Below, piece after piece: positions 45,121-56,092 of a DNA stretch of 63,944 nt. The stretch covers positions 1 to 63,944 of the forward strand of contig DASRPD010000076.1 in NCBI GenBank assembly GCA_035646535.1. The letters are read 5' to 3'. Under the pieces are notes generated by a model that saw nothing but the letters and a program-made list of their open reading frames with translations, made no database searches and was not told where the DNA came from. Position 1 is the stretch's first letter; each line of letters starts with the position of its first letter. A program made the translations under genes and the position numbers. The DNA comes from DASRPD01 sp035646535 (GTDB lineage: Bacteria > Actinomycetota > Acidimicrobiia > IMCC26256 > JANYLB01).

Positions 45121-45965
45121 CGCCGCTGTCGGACTACGACCCGCCGGCCGGGGTGGTCCACGACGTCGTGGCGCGCGCACTCGCCGAGGATCTCGGCGTG
45201 CTCGGTGACATCACCTCGGTCGCGGTGATCCCGATGGGCGTCACCGCGACGGGCCGGTTCGTGACGCGAGCTGAGGGTGTGCTCGCGGGGACCGCTGCAG
45301 CGACCGAGACGTTTCGCCAGGTCGACCCGACGATCGGCGTCACCTGGGCGGTCTCTGACGGCGATGCGATCCGGGCCGGTCAGGTTCTCGGCACCGTTGA
45401 CGGCTCCTTGCGCGGCGTACTGACGGCGGAGCGCACTTCGCTCAACCTCCTGCGCCATTGCTCGGGTATCGCGACCATGACCGCTCGATACGTTGCCGTC
45501 GTCGCGGGCCGCACCCGAGTGCTCGATACCCGCAAGACAACGCCGGGGCTCCGCTCGCTCGAAAAGGCGGCAGTGCGCGCGGGTGGTGGTTGCAATCACC
45601 GCGATTCACTGTCCGATGCCGTGCTGATCAAGGACAACCACCTCGTGGCCTGCGACCTGTCGACCGCGATCGGCCGGGCGCTGGCGCGGTGGCCCGGGCG
45701 GCTCGTCGAGTGCGAGTGCGAGACTCTCGAGCAGGTGACTGAGGCGCGCGACGCGGGCGTGCATCGGATCCTCCTCGACAACATGGACCCGACCGATGTG
45801 AAGACCGCGATCCAACTCCTCGAAGGTGCGGTGGCGGTCGAGGTGTCGGGCGGAATCACCCTCGAGACCATCGGCGCCTACGCTGCCGCCGAGCCCGAGT
45901 TCATCTCGGTCGGCGCGCTCACCCACTCGGCCGGCCAGCTCGATCTGGCCCTCGACCTGGACTGA
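45117..45965 (+). CDS. nadC: Nicotinate-nucleotide pyrophosphorylase
   Basis: A 282-residue quinolinate phosphoribosyltransferase: RTSLNLLRHCSGIAT, DTRKTTPGLRSLEKAAVRAGGG, RDSLSDAVLIKDNHL, ECECETLEQV, LLDNMDP and VEVSGGITLETI. GTG start in a GTGA overlap with nadB. It forms nicotinate mononucleotide. Confidence 0.96.
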   Translation: MTPLSDYDPPAGVVHDVVARALAEDLGVLGDITSVAVIPMGVTATGRFVTRAEGVLAGTAAATETFRQVDPTIGVTWAVSDGDAIRAGQVLGTVDGSLRGVLTAERTSLNLLRHCSGIATMTARYVAVVAGRTRVLDTRKTTPGLRSLEKAAVRAGGGCNHRDSLSDAVLIKDNHLVACDLSTAIGRALARWPGRLVECECETLEQVTEARDAGVHRILLDNMDPTDVKTAIQLLEGAVAVEVSGGITLETIGAYAAAEPEFISVGALTHSAGQLDLALDLD

Positions 45966-45976
45966 ACGGGGCATCC

Positions 45977-46741
45977 ATGCTGCTCGCGATCGACGCGGGA
46001 AACACCCAGACGGTCATCGGGCTCTACGACGGGTCCGAGCTCGCCGACCATTGGCGTATCGCCAGCGTCGCGGAGCGCACCTCCGATGAGCTCGCGCTGA
46101 TGATCCAGCAGTTCCTCGGCTTTCACGGCTTCTCGTTCGACGCGCAGGTCACCGGAGTGGTCATCGCTTCCGGCGTGCCTCGGATCACCGCCGAGCTGCG
46201 AACGATGACGCAGCGGTACTTCGGCTTCGAGGCGTTGGTGCTCGAGCCGGGTGTTCGGAACGGAATGCCCATCCTCTACGACAACCCCAAGGAGGTCGGC
46301 GCGGACCGCATCGCCAACGCGGTTGGTGCCTACGACCTCTACGGCGGCCCGACGGTTGTCGTGGACTTCGGCACCGCCAACACGATCGAGGCGGTGAGCG
46401 CGCAGGGCGAGTACCTCGGCGGTGCGATCTTTCCCGGCATCGAGATCTCGATGGACGCGCTCTTCGAACGAGCGGCCGCGCTCCGTCGCGTCGAGCTCGT
46501 CGCGCCCAAGCATGTCATCGGCAAGAGCACGGTGGAGTCCATCCAGTCGGGAGCGGTCTACGGTTTCAGCGGGCAGGTCGATGCCATCGTCGACCGGTTC
46601 CGCGCCGAGCTCGGCGAGGGTCCCGTCGTGGCGACCGGCGGTCTCGCGGAGCTGTTTTCCGGCTACTCGCGTACCATTGAGCATCACGAGCCGTGGTTGA
46701 CTCTTCACGGGCTGCGGATCATCTACGAACGCAACCAGTAA
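45977..46741 (+). CDS. coaX: Type III pantothenate kinase
   Basis: A 254-residue ASKHA-fold kinase: LLAIDAGNTQTVIGLYDG, DNPKEVGADRIANAVGAYDLYGGPTVVVDFGTANTIEAV, GGAIFPGI. It starts the CoA pathway from the pantothenate made by PanC/PanD. Its stop codon lies inside a degenerate copy of the 14-base repeat that follows. Confidence 0.95.
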   Translation: MLLAIDAGNTQTVIGLYDGSELADHWRIASVAERTSDELALMIQQFLGFHGFSFDAQVTGVVIASGVPRITAELRTMTQRYFGFEALVLEPGVRNGMPILYDNPKEVGADRIANAVGAYDLYGGPTVVVDFGTANTIEAVSAQGEYLGGAIFPGIEISMDALFERAAALRRVELVAPKHVIGKSTVESIQSGAVYGFSGQVDAIVDRFRAELGEGPVVATGGLAELFSGYSRTIEHHEPWLTLHGLRIIYERNQ

Positions 46742-46786
46742 CCCGCAATCCGTAACCAGCAATCCGTAACCAGCAATCCGTAACCA
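46731..46786. repeat. 14-mer tandem repeat across the coaX stop
   Basis: Three perfect copies of GCAATCCGTAACCA (46745-46786) preceded by a copy with three mismatches (46731-46744) that contains the coaX TAA. Confidence 0.92.
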
Positions 46787-46842
46787 GGGCCGGCCGCGGT
46801 TGCGCCATCTCGGTGCAACGCCGGATCGGAGAGGCGACAGCG

Positions 46843-47805
46843 ATGCGAGTGCTCGTCACAGGGATGGGTGGTGCGCTCGGTACCCGCGTGACGCAGCTTC
46901 TCGAAGAACGCTCCGAGGTGGCCGAGATCGTCGGTGTCGACTTCGTCCCCCCGCGGCGACGCCTGCACCGGGCCGAGTTCCATCGGATCGATCCCGCCGA
47001 CCGCGAGAAGCTCGTCGCCTTCGTGACCGACTTCGCGCCCGACGCGGTAGCGCACGTCGGCGTGTACGAGCCGCATGCCCGTTCGACTCCTCGTGAGGCG
47101 ATGCAACGCACGCAGGCCGCCACGGTCGGCACGATCGGCGCGGCCGCCCGCACCGGCAAGCTCGAGCGCGTCGCGGCCCGCAGTGGGCTCGAAGTGTACG
47201 GACGGGCACGCGGGTTGCCGGCGGTTCCCGACGAGCGTTCGTTCCTCGCGCCGGCGAGCGACTATGGCCGGAGCTGTCTCGAGGTCGAGGCCGTGTGTCG
47301 CGGACTCGGCCGACGAGACGGCTTCGCGGTGGCGACCCTGAGGATGGCGACGGTGGTGGGATCGCACGTTCCCAGTCCCCTGGGTCGGTTGCTGCGCCTG
47401 CCGGTCGTCCCCGTGCCTGCGTTCGCTGATCCCACCTTCTCGCTCCTGCACCACGAGGACGCGGCGCGCTCGATGGTCGCGGCACTGTGTGAGGGTCACG
47501 ACGGGCCGCTCAATGTGGTGGGTCCGGGCGCGACGACGCCACTGCAGGCAGCGCTCCTGGGCTCTCGCATCCCATGTCCGGTGTTCGGCCCCGGCTGGCC
47601 GGCGGCGTGCCGCGTGGCTGAGCTCGCGGGCGCGCCGGTGCCCCGTCACGTCGTTGAGCTGATGCAGCGCGGGCGGACGGCAGACGGCAATCGGATCCAC
47701 GACGCGCTCGGGCTCGATGGTTTCCGCAGCACCCAGGAAGTGTGCGCGGAGTTGTACGAATGGGCGACGGTGACGTCGCTCCGGGCCCTGGAGGCGGTCG
47801 CGTGA
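46843..47805 (+). CDS. NAD-dependent epimerase/dehydratase-like protein, active site altered
   Basis: A 320-residue extended-SDR protein with the cofactor motif GMGGALG (residues 7-13) and Asp after strand 2. The catalytic YxxxK reads YGRSC, so the lysine is missing. It lies directly before an acyltransferase-like gene with a GTGA overlap, the order of Mycobacterium Rv0501-Rv0502. It may bind NAD without classical epimerase chemistry. GGAGAGG upstream supports the ATG; a GTG at 46813 is in frame. Confidence 0.72.
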   Translation: MRVLVTGMGGALGTRVTQLLEERSEVAEIVGVDFVPPRRRLHRAEFHRIDPADREKLVAFVTDFAPDAVAHVGVYEPHARSTPREAMQRTQAATVGTIGAAARTGKLERVAARSGLEVYGRARGLPAVPDERSFLAPASDYGRSCLEVEAVCRGLGRRDGFAVATLRMATVVGSHVPSPLGRLLRLPVVPVPAFADPTFSLLHHEDAARSMVAALCEGHDGPLNVVGPGATTPLQAALLGSRIPCPVFGPGWPAACRVAELAGAPVPRHVVELMQRGRTADGNRIHDALGLDGFRSTQEVCAELYEWATVTSLRALEAVA

Positions 47806-48491
47806 CGACCCCGGTCGTCTACGGCATCGACGAGGACCGCGCCCAGCCGCCGGAGGCGCCGTGGACGGCAGCGCGCCGCCGAGCGAGCGGCCGGTACCCG
47901 ATCGATCCTCACGGTTTCGACCCGCACCTGCGTGATCTGTTGCTGCCGCTGGTCGGCGTCGGGCTCCGGTACGAGGTCGATCATCCCGAGCACCTCCCCG
48001 AGCGTGGCCCGGCGCTGCTGGTCGCCAACCGCGCGATGGGCCTCGTCGAGCCACTCGTGCTCACCCTGGCGGTCCGAACGGCGCGCCGTCGGCGGCTCCG
48101 GATCGTGGGTGTCCCGGACTGGCCCGTGGTGGGTGACGTCCTCCACAAGCTGGGTGGCATCGGCGCCTACCACCAGGATCTCAGCGCGCTCTTGCGAGCG
48201 GATCACCTGGCCGCCGTGCCGCTCGGTTCGACGTGGCTGCCCGGCAGGGTCGGGACGCCGCCGCTCGGCCTGCTCGTCGCGGCCCTCGGATACCCAGTCA
48301 TTCCCGTCGCCGTTCTGCCCGGAGGTCCCCTTGGGCTGCCTCTGCGCCCCTGGCGAGTCCTCGTCGGTCAGGCGCTCGACGTCGCCGGGCTGGCCGACGA
48401 GTTCGGGCCCGACGACCCGTTGGGCGCGGCCGAGCTGGCCGAAGCGGCGCGCGAGGGCGTGCGTTCGGTCATCGAGTCCGCCGTAGGCTGA
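47802..48491 (+). CDS. PlsC-like acyltransferase, catalytic motif degenerate
   Basis: A 229-residue protein with the fold outline of 1-acylglycerol-3-phosphate acyltransferases (LLVANRAMGLVEPLV in block I; GGIGAYHQD; AALGYPVIPVAVLP). The HxxxxD of block I is not present: the His is Arg and no Asp follows at the right spacing. Overlaps the epimerase-like gene by 4 bases. Either non-catalytic or using other residues. Confidence 0.65.
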   Translation: MTTPVVYGIDEDRAQPPEAPWTAARRRASGRYPIDPHGFDPHLRDLLLPLVGVGLRYEVDHPEHLPERGPALLVANRAMGLVEPLVLTLAVRTARRRRLRIVGVPDWPVVGDVLHKLGGIGAYHQDLSALLRADHLAAVPLGSTWLPGRVGTPPLGLLVAALGYPVIPVAVLPGGPLGLPLRPWRVLVGQALDVAGLADEFGPDDPLGAAELAEAAREGVRSVIESAVG

Positions 48492-48560
48492 GTCCGCGCG
48501 CCCGAGGACGGTCGCTCCGGCGTGAGCCCGTGGGCTCGAGGTCGCCGGGCTATGGTGCTC

Positions 48561-48574
48561 GCGCTCGCGAGCGC
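48561..48574. promoter_or_regulatory. Perfect 14-base palindrome upstream of the hydrolase
   Basis: GCGCTCGCGAGCGC begins 4 bases after a TATGGT hexamer (48551-48556) in the 125-base gap before the alpha/beta hydrolase. It could be an operator, but GC-rich palindromes arise easily here. Confidence 0.3.
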
Positions 48575-48616
48575 GCGGCTCGTCCAGCGCCACCAGCCAC
48601 CCGAGGGGGAGGTGCG

Positions 48617-49468
48617 GTGCCCGAGGTCGTCACCGGCGACGGTGTCTCGATCCACTACGAGGTGTGGGGCCGACGGGCCGCCACGCCGGTGTTGATGATC
48701 CAGGGCCTCGGGGCAGACTCACGGGGCTGGGCGCTCCAGCGCATGGCGTTCGGACGCCGTCATCGCTGCTACGCCCTCGACAACCGGGGCGTCGGCCAGT
48801 CGGACCGGCCGCCGGGTCCCTACTCGCTCGACCGGATGGCGGGTGACGCCATCGCCGTGCTCGACCAGGAGGGCATTGAGTCGGCGCACGTGATGGGGGC
48901 GTCGATGGGTGGCGTAATCGCGCAGATCCTCGCCGTCCTCCATCCCGGCCGGGTTCGCTCGCTGACCCTCGCGTGTACGGCGTGTCGGCATCACCAGTGG
49001 CGCCGCGAGCTCCTGGCCGAGTGGGCCGCCGCGGTCGCCGAGGACGGGACGTCCGCGCTCGCGCGCGAGGCGCTCCAGTGGCTCGTAGGTCCTCGCCTGC
49101 ACCGTCGGTTCGGTGTCTGGCTGAACCTGATGGCCCGGGTCGTGCTCCAGACGCCGCCGGAGCCCTTCGTCGCCCAGGTCGAGGCCATTCTCGCCGCACC
49201 CGATGACGTGCGCTTCGCGCTGGCCGACATCGCGGACCCGACGCTCATCATCACCGGATCGCAGGACTCGCTCACCCCGGTCGGCGACGCCGAGGAGCTC
49301 GCCGAGCTGGTTCCGCACGCGCGGCTCGAGGTCGTGACCGGTGCGGCCCACGGCCTGATGGTGGAGGCGCCCAACGCGTTCAATGACGCCGTGCTCCGCT
49401 TTCTCGCCGACGTGGATGCCGCCGTTGCCGCGACCGCTTCGGACGGGACGGCTGCCGAGTCGGCCTGA
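48617..49468 (+). CDS. Alpha/beta hydrolase
   Basis: A 283-residue protein: oxyanion segment MIQGLGADSRGW, DNRGVGQSDRP, nucleophile elbow GASMGG (Ser), Asp in ITGSQDSLTP and His in GAAHGLM. Esterase or lactonase-like, substrate unknown. GTG start 4 bases after GGGGGAGG. Convergent with the polyprenyl synthase. Confidence 0.85.
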   Translation: MPEVVTGDGVSIHYEVWGRRAATPVLMIQGLGADSRGWALQRMAFGRRHRCYALDNRGVGQSDRPPGPYSLDRMAGDAIAVLDQEGIESAHVMGASMGGVIAQILAVLHPGRVRSLTLACTACRHHQWRRELLAEWAAAVAEDGTSALAREALQWLVGPRLHRRFGVWLNLMARVVLQTPPEPFVAQVEAILAAPDDVRFALADIADPTLIITGSQDSLTPVGDAEELAELVPHARLEVVTGAAHGLMVEAPNAFNDAVLRFLADVDAAVAATASDGTAAESA

Positions 49469-49558
49469 GGATCTCGTTCCGCCTCCGCGCGGTCGGGAAG
49501 TCGCCGTCGCTCAGGCCGCGAGGGCACCCGGCCGCCGAGCCCGCCGGCCGGAGGTCAG

Positions 49559-50548
49559 TCAGGCCTGGCGGGTGACGAGGCCCTCGACGAGGCCGCGCAG
49601 AATGGCGCGCATGCCGGCATCGAGCTCATCGCCCGCCGCGGCGAGTGTCTCGTCGGCCCGCTTCGCCTGGGCGCGCGCGACGTCGAGCGCCGCGCCGGTC
49701 GCTCCCTCGTCGGTGACCAGCCCGCGGAGGTGATCGAGCGAGCTCTGCTCGATTGGGCCCCCGATGGACTCGCGTAGCTCGGCCGAGCGGTCGAGCGCGT
49801 AGATGACGGGCAGCGTGTAGACGCCTTCGGTGAGGTCTTGGCCGGCGGGCTTGCCGAGCGACGCGTCGGTGCCGGTGAGGTCGAGCACGTCATCGACGAT
49901 CTGGAACCCCATACCCAGGTGATGGCCGAACGACGTGAGCGCCTCAAGTGCGGATGGTGACACTCCGGCCACCATGCCCCCGATCCGACACGACGTGGCG
50001 AAGAGCGCCGCGGTCTTCCCCGCTATGGCCGAGAGGTATGACTCTTCGGTACGGCTCGTGTCGAAGAGGTGCTGGAGCTCGAGCACCTCGCCGCGGCAGA
50101 GGTCCCCGATCGTCCGCGCCAACAGCGCGGCCACGTCGGCACCGAGCGAAGCGGCGTGTTCGGACGCCGCGGCAAGGAGATAGTCCCCGGCGAGGATCGC
50201 GACGACGTTGCTCCAACGTGCGTTCACACTGGGTACGCCCCGGCGCGTCTCGGCTTCGTCGATGACGTCGTCGTGATACAGCGAGCCAAGATGCACGAGC
50301 TCGACGGCCGCGCCGCCGGTGATCGCCTCGTCGCGGGCAGGTGAGTCGCCGCCGTCGGTGGCACCGGCGTATGCGGCGCAGAGTGTGAGCATGGGCCGCA
50401 CGCGCTTGCCTCCGGCGGACACCAGGTGCGCGGCGACGCCACTCAGAAGCGGGTCGTCACTGTGGACCGCCTCTCGGAGGGCCTGTTCGACCCGCTCGAG
50501 GTCTCCCGTCAGGTGGGCGAGTCCGAGGGAGTCGACCAGCGTCGTCAC
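49559..50548 (-). CDS. Long-chain polyprenyl diphosphate synthase
   Basis: At least 329 residues. First Asp-rich motif in LVHLGSLYHDDVID (DDxxD), second in FQIVDDVLD, and GGKRVRPML binds the isoprenyl diphosphate. It makes the prenyl chain for menaquinone or lipid carriers. Start uncertain: GTG at 50548 gives a normal family N-terminus, but the frame remains open to an ATG at 50845, adding about 100 residues rich in Gly/Ser/Phe encoded by the 21-base repeat. Confidence 0.88.
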   Translation of the reverse strand: MTTLVDSLGLAHLTGDLERVEQALREAVHSDDPLLSGVAAHLVSAGGKRVRPMLTLCAAYAGATDGGDSPARDEAITGGAAVELVHLGSLYHDDVIDEAETRRGVPSVNARWSNVVAILAGDYLLAAASEHAASLGADVAALLARTIGDLCRGEVLELQHLFDTSRTEESYLSAIAGKTAALFATSCRIGGMVAGVSPSALEALTSFGHHLGMGFQIVDDVLDLTGTDASLGKPAGQDLTEGVYTLPVIYALDRSAELRESIGGPIEQSSLDHLRGLVTDEGATGAALDVARAQAKRADETLAAAGDELDAGMRAILRGLVEGLVTRQA

Positions 50549-51021
50549 GTCAGCTCGCTCGGCATGAGGATCCGATCGTACCGAACGTCGAGAACCCAGC
50601 TGGAGCCGAGCAGGCCGGACGGAGCCGCCTCCGCCGGAAATGGAGCCGCCTCCGCCGAACATGGAGCCACGTCCCCCGGATATGGAGCCGCCTCCGCCGA
50701 ATATGGAGCCAGGTCCGCCGAATATGGAGCCAGGTCCGCCGGGAGACTTCAGGATCGACCGTGGGCGACCGATGCTGAGGGCGTTCCCAATGCCGAGGGG
50801 GAGCCTGGAGCGATCCGAACGGCCGGCCGTCGACGAGGTGGTCATCACGAGTTGTCCGATTTTGGTATCTCGCGATGGGTCTCACGCGCCAGGGAGGGCG
50901 AAGCCCCGGCCGATACACTGAGAATCCGAGCCGACGCGCGTTCCGAAAGACCTGCAAGATCCGAAAGACAGGAACGAGGCGTCGGGGTGCCCACCGGTGT
51001 GGGTTCATGAGAGGCGGAACA
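50549..51021. other. Divergent intergenic region between polyprenyl synthase and clpC
   Basis: About 470 bases. It holds a six-copy 21-base repeat, a TACACT hexamer at 50914-50919 as possible clpC promoter, and a direct repeat CCGAAAGAC (50943-50951, 50961-50969) in the probable clpC leader. I see no convincing gene; the plus-strand frame through the repeat is low-complexity. Confidence 0.6.
50619..50744. repeat. 21-base minisatellite, six copies
   Basis: Six tandem units of the type ATGGAGCCGCCTCCGCCGAA plus one base, with point differences. Because 21 is divisible by 3, every frame stays in phase; minus strand reads GGxGSIF-like heptapeptides in frame with the polyprenyl synthase. Confidence 0.95.
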
Positions 51022-53508
<2,487 letters not shown>

Positions 53509-53529
53509 CACCACTCGCGACCCCTCCGG

Positions 53530-53559
53530 CACGTCCGCCGGCCCTCCGGCGCGCACGTG
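53530..53559. terminator. Hairpin downstream of clpC
   Basis: A 6-bp inner stem (53536-53541/53546-53551, loop CCCT) extended by an outer CACGT/ACGTG pairing (53530-53534/53555-53559). No T-tract. Typical of actinobacterial intrinsic terminators. Confidence 0.45.
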
Positions 53560-53611
53560 GTGAGGTCGACCGAGTGGTTGTGCGCGTCAGGTTCGGATAG
53601 AACGACCCGTC

Positions 53612-54364
53612 GTGGTGCGTTCCCGTCCTCTCGCGTTGGTCGTGGTTGTCGCCGCTGTCCTGCTCGGCGCGTGCCGCGTCGATTCGACGGTCTCGGTACG
53701 GGTCGACGAGGACGGGAGTGGAGCGATCCGCGTGCGCGTCGCACTCGACGCCGACGCCGTCGCCGCGGTCGAGGCGGGCGGTGAGCCGCTCGAGGCGAAC
53801 GTCCGGCTGGATGATCTCGGCGGTGCCGGCTGGCAAGTCTCGCCGTGGGTCCGTCGTGGTGGCGGCCGCGCGGTGCTCGAGATCCGCCGGCCGTTCGACT
53901 CGCCGGAGAGCTTCGAACGGGTGCTCGCCGACCTCAACGGGGCCGACGGCCCGTTGCGGGCCGTTCGACTCCGGCGAAGTTCCGGTGCGGTGCGCACCAC
54001 GTACGAGTTCCACGCAGTTGGCGACATTGGCGCGGCCACGGCGGGTGTCACCGACGACGACGAGCTCATCGCGAACCTCACGGCCCAGCGCGTGGATGTG
54101 GGCCCGTTCGAGACGTCGCTCACCGAACAGGTTCGTGAGGCGCTGCACCTGCGGGTCGAGGTGTCGCTCCCGGGAGCGGGGACGCGCACGTGGACGATCC
54201 CTCCCGATTCGCGCCGCGCGTTGTCGACGAGCTCGACGACGTTCGAGCTCGGCCGGGCCGTGCTGTTGGTCATCGGCGTGCTGGCCGTCGGCGCGGCACT
54301 CGTGCTCGTCTTCGCCGGCGAGTGGCGAGCCCGCCGCCGTCGGCGTGTCCCGTCGGCTCGTTGA
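53612..54364 (+). CDS. LppM-like membrane-anchored lipoprotein
   Basis: A 250-residue protein. The lipobox LLGAC follows a hydrophobic signal; a beta-rich domain (RVDSTVSVRVDEDGSGAIRV…) of the LppM/DUF3153 kind covers about 25-205; a C-terminal helix (about 214-236) and RRRRR tail anchor it. In mycobacteria LppM affects phagosome behaviour; role here unknown. Lies between clpC and radA. Confidence 0.65.
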   Translation: MVRSRPLALVVVVAAVLLGACRVDSTVSVRVDEDGSGAIRVRVALDADAVAAVEAGGEPLEANVRLDDLGGAGWQVSPWVRRGGGRAVLEIRRPFDSPESFERVLADLNGADGPLRAVRLRRSSGAVRTTYEFHAVGDIGAATAGVTDDDELIANLTAQRVDVGPFETSLTEQVREALHLRVEVSLPGAGTRTWTIPPDSRRALSTSSTTFELGRAVLLVIGVLAVGAALVLVFAGEWRARRRRRVPSAR

Positions 54365-54433
54365 CTCGGAGCATCGCCGCACTCAGGAGTGAACCCGCTG
54401 ATGCGGTCACCGATGGGAGTCACATGCCTTGGC

Positions 54434-54439
54434 TACGCT
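54434..54439 (+). promoter_or_regulatory. Candidate -10 box for radA
   Basis: TACGCT, 7 bases before the ATG at 54447; no ribosome site. Confidence 0.5.
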
Positions 54440-54446
54440 GACCGGC

Positions 54447-55883
54447 ATGAGTCGAACACGTGTTCGCCGAGAACGAAGCCACTTTCGCTGTTCGGGCTGT
54501 GGCGCGGATGCTCCTCGGTGGTTGGGCCGGTGCCCGGAGTGCCGCGAGTGGAACACCATCTCCGAGACAGCGGGCTCGAAGCGGACGGGTTCGCCGGAGC
54601 TCCGGGCCGAGCCCATCCCGGTCGGAGCTGTGGCCGAGCTGGTGGCGGGGGATCGCTCGACCGGCATCGCCGAGCTGGATCGGGTGCTCGGCGGCTGTCT
54701 GGTGGCCGGATCCGTGACCCTGGTCGGCGGCGAGCCGGGCATCGGAAAGAGCACGCTCGTCCTGGAGGCACTCGGCCGGATGGCCGCGGCGGGCATGACC
54801 GCGTTGCTGATCGCGTCCGAGGAGTCCACCCAGCAGGTGCGGCGCCGCGCGGAGCGGCTGGGTGTGCTGCACGACCGACTGTTCGTCGCAGCCGAGACTG
54901 AGCTCGGCGGTGTCCTCGCGGCGATCGATGCCACCGTGCCGACCGTCGTCGGCATCGATTCCATCCAGGCGCTCGCGGATCCTGACACCACCGGCGCGGC
55001 GGGCTCGGTCGCCCAGGTACGCGAGAGCGCCCAGGCGGTCGTCCGGCTGGCCAAGGAACGCGGCATCGCCACGCTGATCGTCGGTCACGTCACCAAGGAT
55101 GGGACGCTCGCCGGCCCCCGCACCCTCGAGCACGTCGTGGACACCGTTCTTTCCTTCGAGGGTGATCGGCACCACGCGTTGCGCCTGCTTCATGTGCTCA
55201 AGCACCGCTTCGGCAGTACCAACGAGGTCGGGCTCTTCGAGATGACCGAGCGCGGCCTGCAAGGCGTCGGTGACCCGTCCGCCCTGTTTCTCACCGACCG
55301 GCGACCCGGCGCAGCCGGTTCCGTCGTGGCACCGCTCCTCGAGGGCGCGCGACCGCTGCTCGTCGAGATCCAGGCGCTGGTGGCTCGCGCCGCCGGGCCG
55401 CCGCGCCGATCCACTCAGGGGCTCGATCCGAGCCGGTTCTCGCTCCTGCTGGCCGTGCTCGAACGGCGCGCGCGAATCGCGTTGACCGGCCTCGACGTGT
55501 ACGCGAGCGCGGCGGGAGGGGTTCGGGTTCGTGAAGCCGGCGCGGATCTCGCCATCGCGCTCGCGGTCGCGGGCGCGCACGCCGACGTGGTGTTCGACCC
55601 ACACACCGTCGCACTCGGCGAGATCGGCCTGGGCGGCGAGCTTCGCCAGGTCGCGCATACTCCGCGCCGGCTGGCCGAAGCCCATCGGCTCGGTTTCACC
55701 CGGGCGATCGTGCCGGCGTCGAGCCCCGACGTGTCAGGCATGGAGATGGTTCGCGTTCGTGACGTTCGAGAAGCGCTGCTGGCCATGGGCGTCGTGCAGA
55801 TACCGGGGCCCGGCGCCATGGACGCGGACCGCGCCTTCTCGGCGGATCCACCGTCGCTCGAGGTGCTCCCGTCCGTGCCGTGA
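54447..55883 (+). CDS. radA: DNA repair protein RadA
   Basis: A 478-residue RecA-like protein. Zinc finger Cys15, Cys18, Cys29, Cys32; Walker A GGEPGIGKST; Walker B GIDSIQAL; the RadA KNRFG motif appears as KHRFG; a Lon-protease-like C-terminal domain (no catalytic Ser needed). It helps branch migration in recombination. radA-disA linkage is conserved from firmicutes to actinobacteria. Confidence 0.95.
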   Translation: MSRTRVRRERSHFRCSGCGADAPRWLGRCPECREWNTISETAGSKRTGSPELRAEPIPVGAVAELVAGDRSTGIAELDRVLGGCLVAGSVTLVGGEPGIGKSTLVLEALGRMAAAGMTALLIASEESTQQVRRRAERLGVLHDRLFVAAETELGGVLAAIDATVPTVVGIDSIQALADPDTTGAAGSVAQVRESAQAVVRLAKERGIATLIVGHVTKDGTLAGPRTLEHVVDTVLSFEGDRHHALRLLHVLKHRFGSTNEVGLFEMTERGLQGVGDPSALFLTDRRPGAAGSVVAPLLEGARPLLVEIQALVARAAGPPRRSTQGLDPSRFSLLLAVLERRARIALTGLDVYASAAGGVRVREAGADLAIALAVAGAHADVVFDPHTVALGEIGLGGELRQVAHTPRRLAEAHRLGFTRAIVPASSPDVSGMEMVRVRDVREALLAMGVVQIPGPGAMDADRAFSADPPSLEVLPSVP

Positions 55884-55908
55884 GCCCGCCGTGAGCCCGC
55901 CGTGAGCG
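55880..55908. repeat. 11-mer repeat over the radA stop
   Basis: GTGAGCCCGCC twice (55880-55890, 55891-55901) and a third partial copy; the first contains the radA TGA. Confidence 0.85.
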
Positions 55909-55950
55909 TGGCCGGTCCTGGGCGACCCGTCGCCGATGCTTGGTACGCTG

Positions 55951-56092
55951 CGATGAGCTCGCGGGCTCATCGGCGCATGGATGCACGGACCCTCCCTGCA
56001 CCGCGACCAGGGGAGACGGCCGGCAACCGTGGGCATCTCGCCCAGGGCGAGCGCCGGCGCGTGGACCCGCCTCGCCGACGAGGCAGGCCCAC
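55951..56092 (+). promoter_or_regulatory. Highly structured leader upstream of disA
   Basis: After a TACGCT hexamer (55944-55949) come: hairpin 55951-55958/55965-55972 (8 bp perfect); a closing helix 55971-55976/56051-56056; inside it 55981-55988/56027-56036 with a 2-base bulge, 55992-55998/56008-56015, and 56037-56042/56046-56051; then a long hairpin 56061-56092 containing a perfect 6-bp stem. It ends 5 bases before GAGGGAG of disA. The string GGCCGGCAACC (56018-56028) recalls the SAM riboswitch core, but the rest of that fold is not recognisable. Function unknown. Confidence 0.5.

Noticed and set aside
50640..50921. Plus-strand frame reading MEPPPPN-type repeats
   Set aside because: Low-complexity translation of the 21-base array; no ribosome site, no conserved part after the repeat.
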